Part shown: positions 35,091-43,746 of the stretch, in pieces
How the letters are laid out: every line of letters starts with the position of its first letter
How positions within the stretch are numbered: position 1 is the stretch's first letter
Assembly (NCBI GenBank): GCA_020073365.1
Contig: JAIQFL010000005.1
Location: forward strand, 1-64,000
Source of the DNA: Terriglobia bacterium
GTDB lineage: Bacteria > Acidobacteriota > Terriglobia > Bryobacterales > Bryobacteraceae
Reading direction: 5' to 3'
DNA length: 64,000 bases
Made by a program: the position numbers and the translations under genes
Notes under the pieces: generated by a model
Databases searched by the model: none
Seen by the model: the letters and a program-made list of their open reading frames with translations, nothing else
Told to the model about the DNA's origin: nothing

Positions 35091-35888
35091 ATGTGGAAGG
35101 TGAAGTCGATCGCGCCGTGCCTGGCCGTGCTACTCGGCTGCAGCGCGGTTTTGAAAGGCCAAACCCGGGCCGCCTGGATGCAGGAAGCCCAATGGGGCGT
35201 CATGACGCACTACCTGGCGGACTGGCAGGCCCAGGTGCATGGCCTCGCCATGAGCGTCGACCAATGGAATAAGCTGGTGGACGGCTTCGATGTGGAGGGC
35301 ATGGCCAAGCAACTGCAGTCGGTGGGAGCCCGCTACTACCAAATCAGCATTGGCCAGAACTCCGGCTACTACCTCTCGCCCAACGCGGTGTATGACAAGA
35401 TCGTCGGGATTCAACCCAGCAAGTGCTCGCGTCGCGACCTGGTTGCGGATCTCTACGACGCGTTGAACAAGCGAGGCATCCGGTTGATGGTGTATCTGCC
35501 GTCCGGCGCTCCCGGCCAGGACAAGATCGCCGACGCCGCGCTGGAGTGGCGTAACGGACCCAATCCCAACCAGGAGTTTCAACGCAAATGGGAACAGGTG
35601 ATCCGCGAGTGGTCCCAGCGCTGGGGGAAGAAGGTAGCCGGCTGGTGGTTTGATGGCTGCTACTTTCCGAATTCCATGTACCGGTCTCCGAACCCGCCCA
35701 ACTTCGCCAGTTTCGCCGCCGCGGCCAGAGCGGGGAACCCCGATGCTGCAGTGGCCCCCAATGACCTCCGGGGTCTGTTGCACGCCAGCGCGCCTTCGAT
35801 GGGATACGGACGGGTGGCGCCGACACCAATTTCGACAACGTCCGAAGGATGGCGGCGCTGCACCAGAGGGTCGCACTGCTGGAAATGA
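35091..35888 (+). CDS. Alpha-L-fucosidase-like TIM-barrel fragment, C-terminally truncated
   Basis: The ATG at 35091 has a GGTGGAG site six bases upstream and opens a short hydrophobic leader (APCLAVLLGCSAVL). The mature part (QWGVMTHYLADW, VGARYYQISIGQNSGYYLSPN, RGIRLMVYLPSGAP, VAGWWFDGCYF) resembles GH29-type alpha-L-fucosidase-like barrels, in which the WWFD Asp would be the nucleophile. Homology stops after about residue 222 (AARAGNPDAAVA). The remaining residues are unlike the family and come from reading a different gene remnant out of frame. The protein is about 100 or more residues short of a full barrel, so it is probably inactive. Confidence 0.65.
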   Translation: MWKVKSIAPCLAVLLGCSAVLKGQTRAAWMQEAQWGVMTHYLADWQAQVHGLAMSVDQWNKLVDGFDVEGMAKQLQSVGARYYQISIGQNSGYYLSPNAVYDKIVGIQPSKCSRRDLVADLYDALNKRGIRLMVYLPSGAPGQDKIADAALEWRNGPNPNQEFQRKWEQVIREWSQRWGKKVAGWWFDGCYFPNSMYRSPNPPNFASFAAAARAGNPDAAVAPNDLRGLLHASAPSMGYGRVAPTPISTTSEGWRRCTRGSHCWK

Positions 35889-35998
35889 CCAACCACGAGT
35901 TTCTGGTCAAGGCCCGCCGCCAAGGGCGGACCACGTTCGCGGACGGTACCACCGTGACTGTGGATTGGGACGCGAAAACCGCCCAGATCCGCCCGTAG
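35763..35998 (+). pseudogene. 3' remnant of an unidentified gene
   Basis: A different frame from the fucosidase-like ORF is open from just after the TGA at 35762-35764 to the TAG at 35996-35998. It reads like the C-terminus of a real protein: ARQRAFDGIRTGGADTNFDN, ALLEMTNHEFLVKARR, then TTFADGTTVTVDWDAKTAQI. The tail resembles C-terminal strands of large glycoside hydrolase-like proteins. It has no start codon or ribosome binding site of its own, so it appears to be a gene end left by a deletion whose junction lies near 35745-35765. Confidence 0.6.
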
Positions 35999-36004
35999 CG
36001 AAGG

Positions 36005-36106
36005 GAGTCACCGTGCGAGGTTTCTGCCGGCCAAACCGCGCTGGAGCGGATCGGAGGCCGTCCGGACGTCCGCCAGATTCTCCTGAGTTCGATCGAGCCA
36101 AACTAG
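36005..36106 (+). pseudogene. 3' remnant of a subtilase paralogue
   Basis: The frame ending at TAG 36104-36106 reads GQTALERIGGRPDVRQILL then SSIEPN. The intact subtilase at 52511-53971 ends GQSALERIGNRPDLRQILL then TLIGPPL: 16 of 19 residues of that core are identical by eye. Only about 33 codons survive, without a start. It lies directly behind the other gene remnant, so two gene ends and one broken barrel lie within 400 bases. Confidence 0.65.
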
Positions 36107-36285
36107 TGGCCCAGCAGAACGGCGTGGTGGTGGGGGGTGATATTCTTGGACGATCCCAGCCTGTTGGGCTCGAAAATCCGAGTCAGACTCGTTCGAAGTC
36201 AGGCAAAAGTACTGGTACTGGGCAAAATGCAGTTTGTTTCGAGGCTGTTCTGTACGTTGACGTTCGTTTCGAGCGTGGACCACTG

Positions 36286-36315
36286 TTGACTGCTATCTCC
36301 TGTTAACTCTATACT
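36286..36315 (+). promoter_or_regulatory. Sigma70-type promoter of the PEP-CTERM gene
   Basis: TTGACT (36286-36291) and TATACT (36310-36315) are separated by 18 bases, each one mismatch from consensus. The predicted start near 36322 leaves a leader of about 55 bases with GGAGG nine bases before the ATG at 36377. Confidence 0.65.
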
Positions 36316-36376
36316 CCGAAACATAACTATTTTCCGTCTGGTTCTAGATCGTTTTGAAGTTTGGAGGTATTTCACG

Positions 36377-37123
36377 ATGAAACAACGGTTCGCCGCTCTG
36401 GCGATCATCACCCTTTTCTGCGCGCTGGGGACTGCCTCTGCGTCAGTCATCGGCGTGCTTAATGTGACAGACTGTGGCGGTGGCGGTGTCACAGTATCGA
36501 CCACTGCCATCGATTGGATACTGCCGGTTGGCAGCGGTTTTGGATGCATCCAAGCCGATGCCCTGACCAATGTGACGTTTTCGGGCGGAAACATTGCACC
36601 TACGGAGCTTGGGAACATCAAGGATCTGGTTTTCGGCGTTACTTCCGGGACCAATTTCATGGTTTTCTCGGGCGCTCCTGGTGTCGGCACCCTCGCTTTC
36701 GACCTCACCTCGGTTGCTCCGGGACTTCTAACACCCTGTAGTGCTGGAATGAATACTGGTGATAGTTGCTCAGTGGGCGGTTTTGGGCCGTTCATCTTAA
36801 CCAAGACTGCGACAGGCACCAGCATATCTCTGACCGCACTAGGCACGACGAGCGATGGAACGACTCCGATTTCCAATTGGGAGGGGTCTTATACCACTCA
36901 ATTCGCTGGCCTTGCTCCGATCGACATCCAGAACTTCATTCTCGGCATCCCGGATTCCAACACCGGATTGGGTTGCGTGTCCGGGTCGTGCACCAGTACG
37001 TTTTCCGGTTCGTTCGCCATTACGGCGGGCAGTTCCGTTCCTGAGCCGGGTTCGTTGGTCTTGATTGGCGCCGGGTTGCTGGGTCTTGCGACCACTCTCC
37101 GGAAACGGAAGAAGAAGAAGTAG
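36377..37123 (+). CDS. PEP-CTERM sorting-signal secreted protein
   Basis: The 248-residue protein has a Sec signal peptide (MKQRFAALAIITLFCALGTASA), a low-complexity Gly/Ser/Thr-rich body, and a textbook PEP-CTERM tail: VPEPGSLVLIGAGLLGL followed by a basic end (RKRKKKK). Such proteins are exported and recognised by exosortase (EpsH-type), which cuts near the PEP motif, often in exopolysaccharide-producing bacteria. No exosortase is in this window, so it must be encoded elsewhere. The gene has its own promoter and is followed by a strong terminator, so it is a single transcription unit. The function of the body is unknown. Confidence 0.9.
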   Translation: MKQRFAALAIITLFCALGTASASVIGVLNVTDCGGGGVTVSTTAIDWILPVGSGFGCIQADALTNVTFSGGNIAPTELGNIKDLVFGVTSGTNFMVFSGAPGVGTLAFDLTSVAPGLLTPCSAGMNTGDSCSVGGFGPFILTKTATGTSISLTALGTTSDGTTPISNWEGSYTTQFAGLAPIDIQNFILGIPDSNTGLGCVSGSCTSTFSGSFAITAGSSVPEPGSLVLIGAGLLGLATTLRKRKKKK

Positions 37124-37163
37124 CGCGTATCGCAGGACGTTTGTAGAATCTCTTGCTTTTAGG

Positions 37164-37203
37164 CCCCCGCTTGATCGCCGCGATCATGCGGGGGTTTTGT
37201 TTT
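37164..37203 (+). terminator. Rho-independent terminator of the PEP-CTERM gene
   Basis: CCCCCGC at 37164-37170 pairs with GCGGGGG at 37188-37194, extended inward by TGATC/GATCA. The stem is followed by TTTTGTTTT. It separates the PEP-CTERM gene from the glycosyltransferase and rules out glycosyltransferase starts upstream of it. Confidence 0.85.
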
Positions 37204-37248
37204 GCCGCCACACCTCGGGAATCGCCGGGATCGGAACCGCAAATCAGT

Positions 37249-38454
37249 ATGACTCGTAAGCGCATTCTCTTTCTGGCTGAAGGCGCGACGATGGCGCATT
37301 TCACGCGCCCGCTTGTATTGGCCGAGGCTCTCGATAGACGCCGCTACGACATTTTTTTCTATGCGCCATCGCGCTTCTCGGCTTATTTGTCAGACAAGCC
37401 GTTCGCAACCGGCGAACTTGAGACGATGCCGGGCGAGCAGTTCCTGGCGAATCTCAGTAAAGGTGCACCATTGTTTCCGCCGGACATTGTCCGGCGCTAC
37501 GTCAAGCAGGACCAGGATCTCATATCCAGCATTCGCCCGGACCTGATCGTTGGCGATCTGCGCCTGTCACTGCCTATCAGCGCGAGCCTGGAGAGCACCG
37601 CCTGTGCGGTCATCACGAATGCATATTGGAGTCCCCATGCCAAACACCGCGCCATCATACCCGCGTTGCCGCTGACGCGCGTAGTGCCCCCTCGTCTACT
37701 GGTTCCGGTGTACAAGTTGGCTGAACCCCTGGCGCACGCAGTTCACGTTGGCCAGTTGAACACCGTGCGGAAGGAGTTTGGGCTGCCTCCAATTCCCCTG
37801 GACGCGCGCGCGATGTTCACGGAAGGGACTTATGTGCTGTATGCCGACGTGCCCGAGTTCGTGCCCACCCATAATCTCCCGGGGAACCATCACTATATGG
37901 GCATATGCCAGTGGACGCCGCCCACCCCGAAACCGGACTGGTGGGACCGCATGACTGCGGACGGCAAACCGAAAGTATTCGTCGCACTGGGGAGTTCCGG
38001 TTCGTTGCGGGTTCTGCCGGCGCTGCTGGCAGCCTTATCCAGACTGCCCGTTTCCTTGCTGGTTGCGACGTCGGGGCGACCCATGCCACCCACGACCTCT
38101 GAAGCATATGTGGCGGAGCTCCTTCCTCTGTCGGAGACGACCGAAAAATCGAGTGTCGTGGTCTGTCATGGAGGCAGCAGCGGCTGCTACCCCGCGATTG
38201 CCAGCGGAACTCCCGTGCTGGGAATACCCAGTAATGCCGACCAGCAGCTCGCCACTGCGGTCCTCGAAGAGAGCGGTGCGGGACTTGGTGTCCGGGTTGA
38301 AGAGGCCTCGGAAAAGCGGCTCTTCCGGACTCTGGAGAAGCTACTCTTCACGCCGCAATATCGTCAAGCCGCACAAAAGTGGGCGACGGTGTTTAAGCGG
38401 TACGACAGCGGCGCCCTTTTCCGGCAGTTTGTAAACGAAACGCTGGGAGAGTGA
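37249..38454 (+). CDS. UGT/MGT-type glycosyltransferase (GT1 fold)
   Basis: This 401-residue protein has the GT-B layout of UDP-glycosyltransferases and macrolide glycosyltransferases: an N-terminal Rossmann domain (RILFLAEGATMAHFTRPLVLAEAL), a mid-chain PKVFVALGSSGSL strand, and a C-terminal donor-binding motif VVVCHGGSSGCYPAIASGTPVLGIPSNADQQL. It transfers a sugar from a nucleotide donor to a small molecule, lipid or glycan acceptor that cannot be read from sequence. I place the start at the ATG at 37249, because the longer open frame (37153) runs through the upstream terminator. A methyltransferase and a second glycosyltransferase lie just downstream on the other strand. Confidence 0.85.
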   Translation: MTRKRILFLAEGATMAHFTRPLVLAEALDRRRYDIFFYAPSRFSAYLSDKPFATGELETMPGEQFLANLSKGAPLFPPDIVRRYVKQDQDLISSIRPDLIVGDLRLSLPISASLESTACAVITNAYWSPHAKHRAIIPALPLTRVVPPRLLVPVYKLAEPLAHAVHVGQLNTVRKEFGLPPIPLDARAMFTEGTYVLYADVPEFVPTHNLPGNHHYMGICQWTPPTPKPDWWDRMTADGKPKVFVALGSSGSLRVLPALLAALSRLPVSLLVATSGRPMPPTTSEAYVAELLPLSETTEKSSVVVCHGGSSGCYPAIASGTPVLGIPSNADQQLATAVLEESGAGLGVRVEEASEKRLFRTLEKLLFTPQYRQAAQKWATVFKRYDSGALFRQFVNETLGE

Positions 38455-38501
38455 GTCAAATCACTCCCTAACGGTCGTGGCTCGGAAAGACGCACGAGCT
38501 G

Positions 38502-39368
38502 TTATCGAGACTTGCGAAACGTCACCATAATATAATCGCCAGCCGGCAAAAAGTATCCGAAAAAGGCCAGGAACACCAGATCGGGAGACCGCGCAACCAG
38601 ATCTGTTCGGGGCGGTTCCACCGCCGTATCCAGCAGGCCGCTCTTACGAAGATACTGCCATAGGAACCGCGAATTCACCGTGGGGAACAGGCTGTCGTAA
38701 AAGGAACGTCTATAGGTGTGAACCGGCTCCATCCCTCGCTCACGGCCGAGGGCCAGGAGTATTCGCTCCGAGAGGATATGGCGGTGGTACGGAGGATGCA
38801 GCGATGGATCCCCTTTGCGGTCAATGGCGACGTGATCCGCATTGGGCGTACCGATAACGAGAAGGCCACCGGGGCGGACCAGCGGCGTCAATGAGTGCAG
38901 AAACGCGCGAGGTTCGTCGTGGTGCTCGATCACGTCATAAGACACGACGGCGTCGTATGGCTCATCGAGCGTCTGCCGATTATCATAGGCCGCTACGAAC
39001 GGATCGTATCCGAATGCGTGTTCCAATCCCCTTCCGCGCAGAAAATTCACAAACAGCCCAGCGCCACAGCCATAATCGAGGATTCGGTCCGAACGGCGAA
39101 AACCCTGGCGTTCGAGGAGTTGCAATCGATTGCGATAGCCGATACGCTCGCCAAAACCCATCTGCTGCTTTTTGAGCGGATAATCGGCATAATACCGAGG
39201 AAGGTCGGCGTCCTCTTCGCAGTGTATCGAGCCGCAGCCGGTACACCGCCATAGCGTGAAAACATCTTTCTGAAACCGGCGGACATTGCAAGGGACTCGC
39301 CCCACCTCCGCCGCTTCAGTGCGGGTGCCGGGATGTTCGCAGAGATTACACTTGGTACAGCTTGCCAT
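38502..39368 (-). CDS. Class I SAM-dependent methyltransferase with N-terminal zinc-ribbon
   Basis: The N-terminus holds CTKCNLC and a second CTGCGSIHC pair, a zinc-ribbon-like arrangement common in methyltransferases acting on sugars or cell-surface molecules. The Rossmann domain shows ILDYGCGAGLFVNFL (SAM-binding motif I), an acidic end of beta2 (GYDPF), VVSYDVIEHHDEP, and PGGLLVIGTPN. I choose the ATG at 39368 because the zinc ribbon begins there; the frame is open to 39497. It is convergent with the glycosyltransferase at 37249-38454 and follows the second glycosyltransferase on the same strand. Modification of a glycosylated product is a reasonable inference. Confidence 0.85.
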   Translation of the reverse strand: MASCTKCNLCEHPGTRTEAAEVGRVPCNVRRFQKDVFTLWRCTGCGSIHCEEDADLPRYYADYPLKKQQMGFGERIGYRNRLQLLERQGFRRSDRILDYGCGAGLFVNFLRGRGLEHAFGYDPFVAAYDNRQTLDEPYDAVVSYDVIEHHDEPRAFLHSLTPLVRPGGLLVIGTPNADHVAIDRKGDPSLHPPYHRHILSERILLALGRERGMEPVHTYRRSFYDSLFPTVNSRFLWQYLRKSGLLDTAVEPPRTDLVARSPDLVFLAFFGYFLPAGDYIMVTFRKSR

Positions 39369-39529
39369 TTCAAATCTGACCGCTTGGGGGCTGAGGATTA
39401 GAAGACAGTATAGCGAAGGGTGCGGCGATAGTTCCACTTCGAAGTCAAGGTGGCTAACGGTCGTCCGAGGACAGAGCGGGCGTCCCCATGTTCCCACTGG
39501 CGAATGGCACCGGCTGGGCCTTGCCTGTT

Positions 39530-40813
39530 CTAGCCAGCCACACCGGCCCGCGCAGCCGATAGGTGGCGCGTAATAATTTCGGTGGCCCGCTCGACACCGT
39601 TCTCTGTGCGGATCTTCTCACCGATGGCAGCCGCATTGTGCCGGATCGAGGGATCCTTTACTGCGGTCGCGATCGCCGCCGCGAGACGCGCGGCGGTCAA
39701 CGCCTTGTGAGGAATCGGGGCCGGGCCAGCGCCCAAAGCCGCGACGCGACGCGCCCAGAATGGCTGATCACTGAAGAAAGGAACCGTAATAATTGGCACG
39801 CCGGCACGCATTCCCGCGGCTGCCGAGCCTGCACCGCCGCTATGAACAACCGCCGCCATCCGAGGAAAGAGCCACTCAAAAGGCACGTCACCAACCGGCA
39901 GGAAATCACTGGCATCGGTTTGCGATGACAATTGGTTGGAGCGCAAGCCAACTATGCCTCGCTGCCCGGAAAGCCGTAGAGCCTCCCGGATGATGCGGAT
40001 CACCGCCATGTCATCCAGAGAGCCAAAGCTGCCAAAGCCTATATAAACCGGGGGTGTTCCGCCCGACAGAAAATCCATGAGCCGGCGATCCGGCCGCCAG
40101 GCAGGCGGATCCCTAAACCAGAAGCCCGTAACCTGAACACTCTCATTCCAGTCAGGAGCGCGCGGGATTACACTCGGGCTGTAGGCGTAGACCACCAGTC
40201 GGCGGCGTATCCGGGGAAGGGGACCGCGCAGCGGGACCGCAGGTAACCCCAGGTGCTCCTGGCGCCACTGGTTCAGCATTGCGCGAAACGGCTGCCACAT
40301 GAATTGCTCGCAGACCGCGTGGGTGAAGCGGTTGAAGGCGGCGCCGAGTTTGGGCTCACCGGGCCAAAAAGGATGAGCAAAAGCGCCGGTCGGGACTAAC
40401 GTGGGTGACATCGCTGTCACGATCGACGGTATCCTCAGTTTCTCGGCCAGATGAAACCCCTGGGGAGCCGTGTAGTGATAAATGATGGCCTCCGCTTTTG
40501 CGCATGCCTTGTCGAAGCTTTCCCAATAACCTTCGGTCTCGAGCAGTTTGCGGGAGATGGCGCGGATCGCGCGGATATGTTTGACTATGTTCTCACCCGA
40601 CTCTAGCAGAGCCCGGCCCTCTTCGGAATCGGTCAAAGGCTGCCCGGTAGCGGCCAGAGGGGCCATCGCCAGTCCTGCGTCTTCCACCAGCGGTCGGAAA
40701 CTGCCGAAAGTCGCGATCTGTACTTCATGGCCGGCTCGGCGAAGGCCCTCGCCGAGAGCCACCATGGGCTGGACGTCTCCTCTGGAACCGATCGTTAAGA
40801 GAGTCAGGCGCAT
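39530..40813 (-). CDS. UGT/MGT-type glycosyltransferase (GT28/GT1-like)
   Basis: The protein opens with LTLLTIGSRGDVQPMVALGE, the start typical of GT28/UGT-type enzymes including sterol and macrolide glycosyltransferases. It then has PVYIGFGSFGSLDD and the donor-binding segment FEWLFPRMAAVVHSGGAGSAAAGMRAGVPIITVPFFSDQP. The His and Gly cluster of this segment contacts the nucleotide sugar in the family. The ATG at 40813 follows TTGAGG, a reasonable ribosome binding site. The likely donor is UDP- or TDP-sugar and the acceptor a lipid or secondary metabolite. It is not a recent duplicate of the plus-strand glycosyltransferase, since N-terminal sequences differ greatly. Confidence 0.87.
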   Translation of the reverse strand: MRLTLLTIGSRGDVQPMVALGEGLRRAGHEVQIATFGSFRPLVEDAGLAMAPLAATGQPLTDSEEGRALLESGENIVKHIRAIRAISRKLLETEGYWESFDKACAKAEAIIYHYTAPQGFHLAEKLRIPSIVTAMSPTLVPTGAFAHPFWPGEPKLGAAFNRFTHAVCEQFMWQPFRAMLNQWRQEHLGLPAVPLRGPLPRIRRRLVVYAYSPSVIPRAPDWNESVQVTGFWFRDPPAWRPDRRLMDFLSGGTPPVYIGFGSFGSLDDMAVIRIIREALRLSGQRGIVGLRSNQLSSQTDASDFLPVGDVPFEWLFPRMAAVVHSGGAGSAAAGMRAGVPIITVPFFSDQPFWARRVAALGAGPAPIPHKALTAARLAAAIATAVKDPSIRHNAAAIGEKIRTENGVERATEIITRHLSAARAGVAG

Positions 40814-41018
40814 CGTGATCCTCAAGAAAACGTGGAAGAATATGCGTATAGGTTACATTAGGACACGCGGCGCCGATGTCCGTCAACGAGATGGCCACCA
40901 CCCGAGAGTTTCCTGAAGGTCAGGCTCGAGTTGACCGCACCGACGTGACCCATCTCTTTAGGAGCATTGGGTCTCTTACTATTGATAGAGATGCCCCGGG
41001 ACGTGGTAGACTGCGGGA

Positions 41019-41867
41019 ATGCGCCTAACCAGCAGAAGCTTCAGGTTCATGGCACAGGCACTTGCGCTCGTGCTTCTAGCCGCTCCCGCGTTCGCCGGGA
41101 ATGAAAAAGACTACACGTACCTCGCCCTAGGTGAGTCCATCTCGTTCGGGTATGATCCAACGGTCGCCGCGCCGGCACCCGAAAAATTCACTGGCTACCC
41201 GGAGGTGGTGGCCGATATTCTGCACCTTCAGCAATCGAAGAAGGAAGTCAACGCCTCCTGCCCCGGAGAAACCAGTGGTAGCTTCCTGACGTTTGACGCA
41301 CCAGATAATGGATGCCAGGCGTTCAAGAACGCTTTCGGTTTACACACGAACTATGCCGGCTCGCAGTTTAACTTTGCCGTGTCGCAGCTACAGACCAATA
41401 AGCACATCGACCTGGTAACGCTGAGCATTGGCGGCAACGATCTCTTGCTCCTGGAACAGCAATGCTCCACTGCTCCATCGTTTGCCGACTGTGTGAACGC
41501 TCATCTTCCCGCCGTCCTGGAATCGTTTGCGCAGAACCTCGGGCAGATCCTGACCGCCCTGCGCTACCAAGGGAACTATAACGGAACGTTGATCCTGATG
41601 AAACTTTACTCGCCAACCGCCGATCCGCTGTTCGTGCAGGTGGTTGGTGCGCTGGATCAGGTGATGGTTGACGTGGGCACATCTTTTGGCGCCAGATTCG
41701 CAGACGGCTTCGGCGCGTTCAGACTCGCTTCGGCCCTTTTCCAATATGACCCGTGCCAAGCCGGACTCTTGATCCGGTTGAGTCCTACAACGTGTGACGT
41801 GCACCCGTCGCCGGCTGGGCGTGATCTGCTCGCCGCCACAGTCTTGGTAGTCTTGCCGGGCAAGTAG
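41019..41867 (+). CDS. Secreted SGNH/GDSL-type hydrolase
   Basis: A Sec signal peptide (about 1-26, ending LAAPAFA) precedes an SGNH hydrolase fold. Block I reads LALGESISFGY, with nucleophile Ser40 in a GES variant of GDSL. A Gly-containing CPGETSG block is followed by block III SIGGNDLLLL, and the terminal DVHPSPAG carries the catalytic Asp and His. These enzymes cleave esters of lipids, acetylated sugars or sulphur esters; the substrate is not identifiable. It is encoded alone between a glycosyltransferase and the radical SAM gene, with no shared strand, so it is probably monocistronic. Confidence 0.88.
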   Translation: MRLTSRSFRFMAQALALVLLAAPAFAGNEKDYTYLALGESISFGYDPTVAAPAPEKFTGYPEVVADILHLQQSKKEVNASCPGETSGSFLTFDAPDNGCQAFKNAFGLHTNYAGSQFNFAVSQLQTNKHIDLVTLSIGGNDLLLLEQQCSTAPSFADCVNAHLPAVLESFAQNLGQILTALRYQGNYNGTLILMKLYSPTADPLFVQVVGALDQVMVDVGTSFGARFADGFGAFRLASALFQYDPCQAGLLIRLSPTTCDVHPSPAGRDLLAATVLVVLPGK

Positions 41868-41967
41868 CCGTGGAAGCGTGCCCTCGAGCGTCGCACACAC
41901 CTGAGGCAACGAGTTCGAATCAGTATGCGCGTCCGTGTTGGGGATCTTGCTCGTTCAAATCCCGCAA

Positions 41968-43746
41968 TCAGCTCTGAACCGTCAGAGCACTGCCGGAATG
42001 AGCCGGTACATCCCCGCGAGGATATGCCGCGCCGCTAGTAGAACCTGCTTCAGTGGCAATCGCGATTTGCACGATGCCGGCCGTGGACGAGGTCCAAGCC
42101 GGATCGCGGGGAGTGGTTTCCGCCGGCTCTAACCCGGGATAGGCGGAGGCATCCGCGAGGACACGCTCGTATTCCGGAACCACGGTATCCCGCGTGAAGA
42201 GGTAGTAGTGATATCCCGTCAGCAGGTAATCGAGGGACTGCTGGAAATGCTCCGGGCTTTCGAGGACAATCTTTCGAACGAAACGCAGCGCTTCGCGCCG
42301 GAAACCCGGCTCGACCGATCGCAAGAACTGGACAAGCGCAGCAAGCCTCGCCTTCCCCGTGAATTGCGCCAGCATTCTGGCCTGCCCTGTAGCCTTACTT
42401 CCGCGCACCATCCCGCCGGGGAAGAGGAACCTGCGGAGCTTGCGAACCAGGGTCTTCTCCTTCGGCAACCGTCGATAGGCTTCGAGCAGCCGGTCGAAAT
42501 AGGCGCGAGGTTCATAGATGGTCTCCAGGATACGGCGCTGGCCACGGACCAATGTCTCAAAGGAAAGCGTCGTCCTGAAATTGCAGTAGAAGGGTCCAAG
42601 ACCGTCAGCTTCCGTCAAGGACCGGAGCAGCCGTCCTTCCCTCTGCATGCGCTCGTGCAGTGGCGTATTGGGAAGGGCACCGAGTTGGCCGACCATGGCG
42701 TTGGGGATGGCGGCCTGGGTGATGAACTCAATCTGACGATCGAAGATGTCCTCCGTCTCGTTATCGAACCCGAGGATAAACCCGCCGAAAACCAGGAGCC
42801 CGGCGTTCTGCAGGACGCGCACCCGGTCCACCAGAGACCCCCGCACGTTCTGCAACTTCCTGCTTTCCTTCAAGGCGGCCACGTCCGGCGTTTCGATGCC
42901 GATGAAGACCCAGAGGAAGCCGGCTCGGATGACGCTCTCCAGGAGTCTCTGGTCTTCGGCCAGATTGAGGGTGGCCTCCGTGCCGTACTGGAATGGGTGG
43001 CCGTGCTTCCGGTTCCAGCGTTCCATTTCCGGGAGGAATTGCAGCACTTCCTTTTTATTCCCGATAAAATTATCGTCTACGATAAAGACGCCGCCGCGAT
43101 AGCCGGTAGCGTAGAGGGCGTCAAGTTCCGCCAACATCTGGGCAGGCGTTTTCGTGCGCGGCGACCGCCCATAGAGCACGATGATGTCGCAGAATTCGCA
43201 TTGGAAAGGGCACCCACGCGAATACTGCAGCGGAATCATTCCGTAATCCGCCACATTCACGAGGTCGAATCGCGGGCAGGGGGTTTTGCTGACATCGGGT
43301 TTGACGGAACTGGCATAGATCGGCTGCAACGTCCCCGCTTGGATGTCCCGAAGAAACATGGGCCAGGTCACTTCCCCTTCATTCAGAACCAGATAGTCGC
43401 AATACGGACGGCACTCATCGGTGAACGACGTGGGATAAGGTCCGCCAAAGACGACCGGCTTCCCCGCCTTACGGCAACGCTGCGCGGCCGAGAAGAGCGT
43501 CCGCTGCTGCATCATCATGGCCGAAAAGAGCACCATGTCGGCCCAGTCGATATGCTCGTCCGTGAGGGGCTCGCAGTTCATGTCCACGATGCGCACCTCA
43601 TATTGTTCGGGCGTCATGGCCGCGATCGTCATGAGGCCAAGAGGTGGCATTAGCGACTTGCGCGCGACCAACGGCAAGGCATGCTGCATTCCCCAATAGG
43701 TTGGATCGAAATCGGGATAGACAAAAAGCAACCGTCTATACGTCAT
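41968..43746 (-). CDS. B12-binding-domain radical SAM protein
   Basis: The product has an N-terminal cobalamin-binding-like Rossmann domain (about 1-135), then a radical SAM core with the [4Fe-4S] motif SRGCPFQCEFCD, and a C-terminal extension of DUF4070 type. The Gly-rich SAM-contact region (GGVFIVDDNFIGN) and IGIETPD are present. Relatives methylate unactivated carbons of hopanoids, lipids or antibiotics. The N-terminal domain lacks the classical DXHXXG cobalamin-ligand motif, so base-off binding is uncertain. I choose the ATG at 43746; a TTG at 43761 is the alternative. With glycosyltransferases and a methyltransferase nearby, lipid or metabolite tailoring is plausible. Confidence 0.85.
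   Translation of the reverse strand: MTYRRLLFVYPDFDPTYWGMQHALPLVARKSLMPPLGLMTIAAMTPEQYEVRIVDMNCEPLTDEHIDWADMVLFSAMMMQQRTLFSAAQRCRKAGKPVVFGGPYPTSFTDECRPYCDYLVLNEGEVTWPMFLRDIQAGTLQPIYASSVKPDVSKTPCPRFDLVNVADYGMIPLQYSRGCPFQCEFCDIIVLYGRSPRTKTPAQMLAELDALYATGYRGGVFIVDDNFIGNKKEVLQFLPEMERWNRKHGHPFQYGTEATLNLAEDQRLLESVIRAGFLWVFIGIETPDVAALKESRKLQNVRGSLVDRVRVLQNAGLLVFGGFILGFDNETEDIFDRQIEFITQAAIPNAMVGQLGALPNTPLHERMQREGRLLRSLTEADGLGPFYCNFRTTLSFETLVRGQRRILETIYEPRAYFDRLLEAYRRLPKEKTLVRKLRRFLFPGGMVRGSKATGQARMLAQFTGKARLAALVQFLRSVEPGFRREALRFVRKIVLESPEHFQQSLDYLLTGYHYYLFTRDTVVPEYERVLADASAYPGLEPAETTPRDPAWTSSTAGIVQIAIATEAGSTSGAAYPRGDVPAHSGSALTVQS

Noticed and set aside
41900-41930. GAGTTCGAATCAG resembling a tRNA T-loop
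   Set aside because: No acceptor stem, anticodon arm or CCA context can be formed around it.
42208-43653. 481-codon open frame on the plus strand
   Set aside because: It is antisense to the radical SAM gene and has no recognisable domain or ribosome binding site.
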